A DNA stretch of 6,071 nt from Actinomycetes bacterium (lineage in GTDB: Bacteria > Actinomycetota > Acidimicrobiia > Acidimicrobiales > Bog-793), in the NCBI GenBank assembly GCA_021823365.1, contig JAKAOD010000207.1, positions 1-6,071 of the forward strand, given 5' to 3'. The position numbers were made by a program, and so were the translations under genes. Numbering within the stretch: the first letter of the stretch is position 1; each line of letters begins with the position of its first letter. This document shows positions 5,353-6,071 of this stretch, piece after piece. The notes under the pieces were generated by a model. The model did no database searches, was not told where the DNA came from, and was given only the letters and a program-made list of their open reading frames with translations.

Positions 5353-5846
5353 GCCACGCGCGGATCCAAAACCCTGTGCTTGTCGTTCCCGGCGCGCTCG
5401 AGGCGCTCCAGCGCCTCGGCCACTCAGCACGCGTCGCCGGAGTTTCGGAGGTGACGCTCGCCATGGTCACGCTGCGGGCGAGCCAGATCAACGGCTGCAG
5501 CGTGTGCGTGGACATCCACACCCGGGAGCTCGAAGCGTTGGGGGTGAACGGCGAGCGCATCCACCTTGTCGCCGCGTGGCGTGATGCGCCGTACTTCAGC
5601 GACGCCGAGCGCGCCGCGCTGGCGCTTGCGGAGGCGGCCACCCGGCTCTCCGACAGGGCTGACCCGGTGCCCGACGGCGTCTGGGAAGAGGCCGCCAGGC
5701 ACTTCGACGAGGCCCAACTGGCCGCCCTGGTGATTGCCATCGCGACGATCAACGCCTTCAACCGCGTCAACGTCTCTACCCGCCAGCCGACCGGGGCTCA
5801 CGTCGCCCGGATCGTCGAGGCCGGGCGGGTCGCAGCGACGGGCTGA
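5349..5846 (+). CDS. Carboxymuconolactone decarboxylase (AhpD-like) family protein
   Basis: A 165-residue all-helical protein of the CMD/AhpD superfamily. The diagnostic active-site motif CxxCxxxH is present as NGCSVCVDIHTREL, with C50, C53 and H57. In AhpD-like members these cysteines act as a thiol redox pair in peroxide reduction, whereas true carboxymuconolactone decarboxylases lack the pair. A redox or peroxidase role is therefore more likely than aromatic-ring catabolism. The second half (SDAERAALALAEAATRLSD, then QLAALVIAIATINAFNRVNVSTRQP) has the helical pattern of the family, including the NAFNRVN stretch near the C-terminus. The start is fixed by the AGGAGG sequence 6 nt upstream, and the gene overlaps the sigma gene stop by 4 nt. 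Carboxymuconolactone decarboxylases are the best-known genomic partners of ECF41 sigma factors, so this gene is probably under the control of the upstream sigma factor. Confidence 0.92.
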   Translation: MSHARIQNPVLVVPGALEALQRLGHSARVAGVSEVTLAMVTLRASQINGCSVCVDIHTRELEALGVNGERIHLVAAWRDAPYFSDAERAALALAEAATRLSDRADPVPDGVWEEAARHFDEAQLAALVIAIATINAFNRVNVSTRQPTGAHVARIVEAGRVAATG

Positions 5847-5970
5847 GCAGCGAGGGACGTCTGAGCCGCCGGCCTCCCGACCCGCGTGCCGCGTCGACGA
5901 TCGCCTCGCGCCCGGGCACCCGTGGCCCGCTGCCCCAGAAGGCTGCGACACGGCGGCAATCTCCCGCCTA

Positions 5971-6007
5971 CGAACTGAGCGGACAGTCGTTCGGTGGGCG
6001 AGCCCAC
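5971..6007. terminator. Weak hairpins after the decarboxylase gene
   Basis: Two small stems lie between the decarboxylase gene and the CIRCE element: an imperfect one, CGAACTG with CAGT-CG-TTCG (5971-5993), and GTGGG-CGAG-CCCAC (5994-6007). Neither is followed by a T-run. They could together end the sigma-decarboxylase transcript before the heat-shock promoter, but the evidence is only positional. Confidence 0.25.
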
Positions 6008-6018
6008 GCCGACTCTCG

Positions 6019-6045
6019 TTAGCACTCTCGGGTCGAGAGTGCTAA
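6019..6045. promoter_or_regulatory. CIRCE operator (HrcA binding site)
   Basis: A perfect copy of the CIRCE inverted repeat: TTAGCACTC (6019-6027), a 9-nt spacer, then GAGTGCTAA (6037-6045). CIRCE is bound by the repressor HrcA and controls groES-groEL and, in some bacteria, hrcA-dnaK operons. HrcA loses activity when GroEL is titrated by unfolded protein, which induces the operon on heat shock. Since such sites lie just before the regulated gene, a chaperone gene is predicted to start shortly after the right end of the window on the plus strand. Confidence 0.95.
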
Positions 6046-6048
6046 TAT
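6019..6048 (+). promoter_or_regulatory. Candidate promoter overlapping CIRCE
   Basis: TAATAT at 6043-6048 is a four-of-six match to the TATAAT -10 hexamer. With an 18-nt spacer, TTAGCA at 6019-6024 is a four-of-six match to the TTGACA -35 hexamer. Both elements overlap the two CIRCE arms, so bound HrcA would block polymerase directly. The plus-strand direction is inferred from the -10 placement. The remaining 23 nt (6049-6071) would be the start of the untranslated leader; an ATG at 6063 lacks a ribosome binding site and is not taken as a gene start. Confidence 0.5.
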
Positions 6049-6071
6049 GTGGTTACCGCAGAATGCTTGGA

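Noticed and set aside
4630..5430. Long minus-strand open frame antisense to the sigma and decarboxylase genes
   Set aside because: It lies opposite two well-supported genes with intact motifs, and its translation has no recognisable domain. It is a codon-bias shadow of GC-rich DNA.
6063..6071. ATG near the right edge as the first codon of a chaperone gene
   Set aside because: There is no Shine-Dalgarno before it, and it is only about 18 nt after the CIRCE arm; the true start is more likely beyond the window.
1..6071. Insertion sequences, integrases or CRISPR arrays that could explain the rearrangements
   Set aside because: No transposase or integrase motifs, no terminal inverted repeats flanking a cargo, and no regularly spaced repeats were seen.

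Overview
The window is high-GC DNA. Four features suggest an actinobacterium: GTG starts and stop/start overlaps (GTGA, TGATG, ATGA), a VapBC module, an ECF41-type sigma factor, and a perfect CIRCE heat-shock operator at the right edge. The assignment to a phylum is inference. No rRNA, tRNA, CRISPR array, transposase or phage gene was recognised.

Left edge (1-577): the tail of a ribbon-helix-helix antitoxin overlaps by 4 nt a complete VapC-type PIN-domain toxin. About 440 bp without a recognisable gene follows; it holds one nested inverted repeat.

Middle (1015-3930): two related copies of a two-gene minus-strand module lie about 2.3 kb apart. Each encodes a small antibiotic-biosynthesis-monooxygenase (ABM) fold protein whose stop overlaps the start of an NAD(P)-binding epimerase-like gene. 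The copies carry complementary lesions. Copy A (1015-1412) keeps an intact ABM gene but only the first 15 codons of the epimerase. Copy B (3143-3930) keeps the whole epimerase, but its ABM gene has lost about 52 codons in frame. Between them, on the plus strand, a 5'-truncated VOC/glyoxalase-like remnant overlaps by 4 nt a 217-residue protein with a HicB-like N-terminus and a DinB-like C-terminus. Gene-poor stretches flank this pair.

Right part (4296-5846): an ECF41-type sigma factor with a fused SnoaL-like regulatory domain is followed, with an ATGA overlap and a strong Shine-Dalgarno, by a carboxymuconolactone decarboxylase (AhpD-like) gene. ECF41 factors are known to sit beside carboxymuconolactone decarboxylases, oxidoreductases and epimerases, and here both a decarboxylase and an epimerase are adjacent. 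A TGTCACA-N16-TGTC element upstream of the sigma gene matches the ECF41 promoter pattern and suggests autoregulation of a sigma-decarboxylase operon.

Right edge (5847-6071): a short spacer leads to a perfect CIRCE element at 6019-6045 with an overlapping -10-like hexamer. This predicts an HrcA-controlled chaperone operon (groES/groEL, or dnaK/hrcA) just outside the window.

Most of the window is understandable from known families. The most unusual feature is the duplicated ABM-epimerase pair with reciprocal decay next to an ECF41 unit.
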